Below, in pieces: positions 63,444 to 64,000 of a DNA stretch of 64,000 bases. Made by a program: the position numbers and the translations under genes. The stretch is from assembly GCA_013297825.1 (NCBI GenBank), contig JAAFIN010000001.1:1-64000 (forward strand), written 5' to 3'. The DNA comes from Cytophagales bacterium. Lineage in GTDB: Bacteria > Bacteroidota > Bacteroidia > Cytophagales > Microscillaceae. The notes beneath the pieces were generated by a model. That model saw only the letters and a list, made by a program, of their open reading frames with translations, made no database searches and was not told where the DNA came from. How positions within the stretch are numbered: the stretch's first letter is position 1; every line of letters begins with the position of its first letter.

Positions 63444-64000
63444 TTATTTCATTTTCTGTCTTTTGGTCATATACGCATACAAAACTTGTTCAAAAGTTTG
63501 GGCAATATCTACTTCAATCAAATCAATTTTATATTGGGCGCATTTTATTTTGAGGTTTTGAAAATGATTTTGGCGTTGTGATTGATAATATTGTTGAATT
63601 TGGTCAGGTTGAAGTCGCACTTTTTCACCTGTTTCTACGTCAGCAAAAATATGAGGACGATTTTCAAATACCAAATTATCTTCGGTTTTGGCATCTCTAA
63701 TATGAAAAAACAAAACTTCGTGTTTGTTGTGTTTTAAATGTTGCAAGGCAGAAAAAATTTCTTCGTGTTTTTCTACATTTTCAAGCATATCACTTAGGAT
63801 AATCACAAGACTACGTTTATGTATTTTTTCAGCAATTTGGTCAAGGTTATGAGCGAGGTTTGTTTTTTGGTTTTTGGATTGTGTTTTATTTGCCAAAACC
63901 TGTTCCAATAAGGTAAAAATTTTGTATAAATGTGCAACCGTTGATTTGGTTTGCGTTTGTACTTGAATTTCGGTATCAAACGTACAAAGGCTAAAAGCAT
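63444..64000 (-). CDS. DUF58 domain protein (C-terminal part; runs off window)
   Basis: The frame continues past the right edge; about 185 C-terminal residues are visible. It reads FSLCTFDTEIQVQTKSTVAHLYKI at the edge and then KRSLVIILSDMLEN, EVLFFHIRDAKTED and FADVETGEKVRLQPDQI. These match DUF58 proteins, which contain a von Willebrand A-like fold and usually stand beside MoxR ATPase genes. An internal TTG at 63908 is not the true start. Function: probably a chaperone-like assembly system with MoxR. Confidence 0.8.
   Translation of the reverse strand, partial: AFSLCTFDTEIQVQTQTKSTVAHLYKIFTLLEQVLANKTQSKNQKTNLAHNLDQIAEKIHKRSLVIILSDMLENVEKHEEIFSALQHLKHNKHEVLFFHIRDAKTEDNLVFENRPHIFADVETGEKVRLQPDQIQQYYQSQRQNHFQNLKIKCAQYKIDLIEVDIAQTFEQVLYAYMTKRQKMK

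Overview
The window reads as the chromosome of a low-GC (roughly 30% GC, estimated by eye) Bacteroidota, most likely a Cytophagales-like relative. The evidence is the type IX secretion protein PorV, a type III glutamine synthetase, BshC (bacillithiol), two DUF1573 proteins, a PASTA-carrying PBP, near absence of Shine-Dalgarno sequences, and TTG-N19-23-TAnnTTTG promoters. I saw no rRNA, tRNA, CRISPR array, transposase or phage gene. The placement below phylum level is inference.

Layout. 1-4100: partial SPFH membrane protein, KptA, three tandem paralogous secreted beta-rich proteins, two small membrane proteins. 4.5-8.6 kb: FtsI-type PBP and isocitrate dehydrogenase. 8.7-10.8 kb: a compact type II restriction-modification operon. 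10.8-18.7 kb: UbiA-like protein, DUF1573 lipoprotein, lipoprotein, FAD oxidoreductase, secreted unknown, zinc-less Sir2, Apt. 18.8-20.3 kb: an endonuclease VII-like HNH protein convergent with a second DNA methyltransferase. 20.3-38.3 kb: LspA, ABC permease, RuvX, cyclophilin, BshC, CheB-like esterase, Omp85-like protein, GlnN, methyltransferase, Wzi/RemB-like porin. 38.3-40.3 kb: a Septu-like ATPase + HNH defence pair, followed by a SWIM zinc-finger protein and an M1 peptidase.

44.3-48.9 kb is the centrepiece: a methionine operon (metY-metX-hom). Its leader carries a promoter, a SAM-I riboswitch, and then a 36-codon ORF ending in seven consecutive Cys codons and a stop. The arrangement suggests that SAM and charged cysteinyl-tRNA are both read by one leader. 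A GC-rich palindromic repeat is also inserted in frame inside metX.

49-64 kb: secreted TPR-caspase protein, AroE, MtgA, PorV, O-methyltransferase, PrmC, RsmA, FKBP-like protein, two ClpP genes (one with a 127-bp tandem duplication over its 3' end), a zinc/manganese ABC permease, a nested-palindrome MITE-like element, and a partial DUF58 protein.

The most pervasive feature is a set of short intergenic repeat families whose arrays abut coding-region edges: A (GGCTGTTTCAT plus CATTYA-type tails), B (GTTCAAA/GCTTAAA arrays), C (GGTGTCAGG/AAAAAGG arrays), D (GC-rich CCCCCTTCGGGGG palindromes) and E (ACAGATTTTACGGATT type). Members of A, B and D lie directly against start or stop codons and have altered gene ends in at least two cases.
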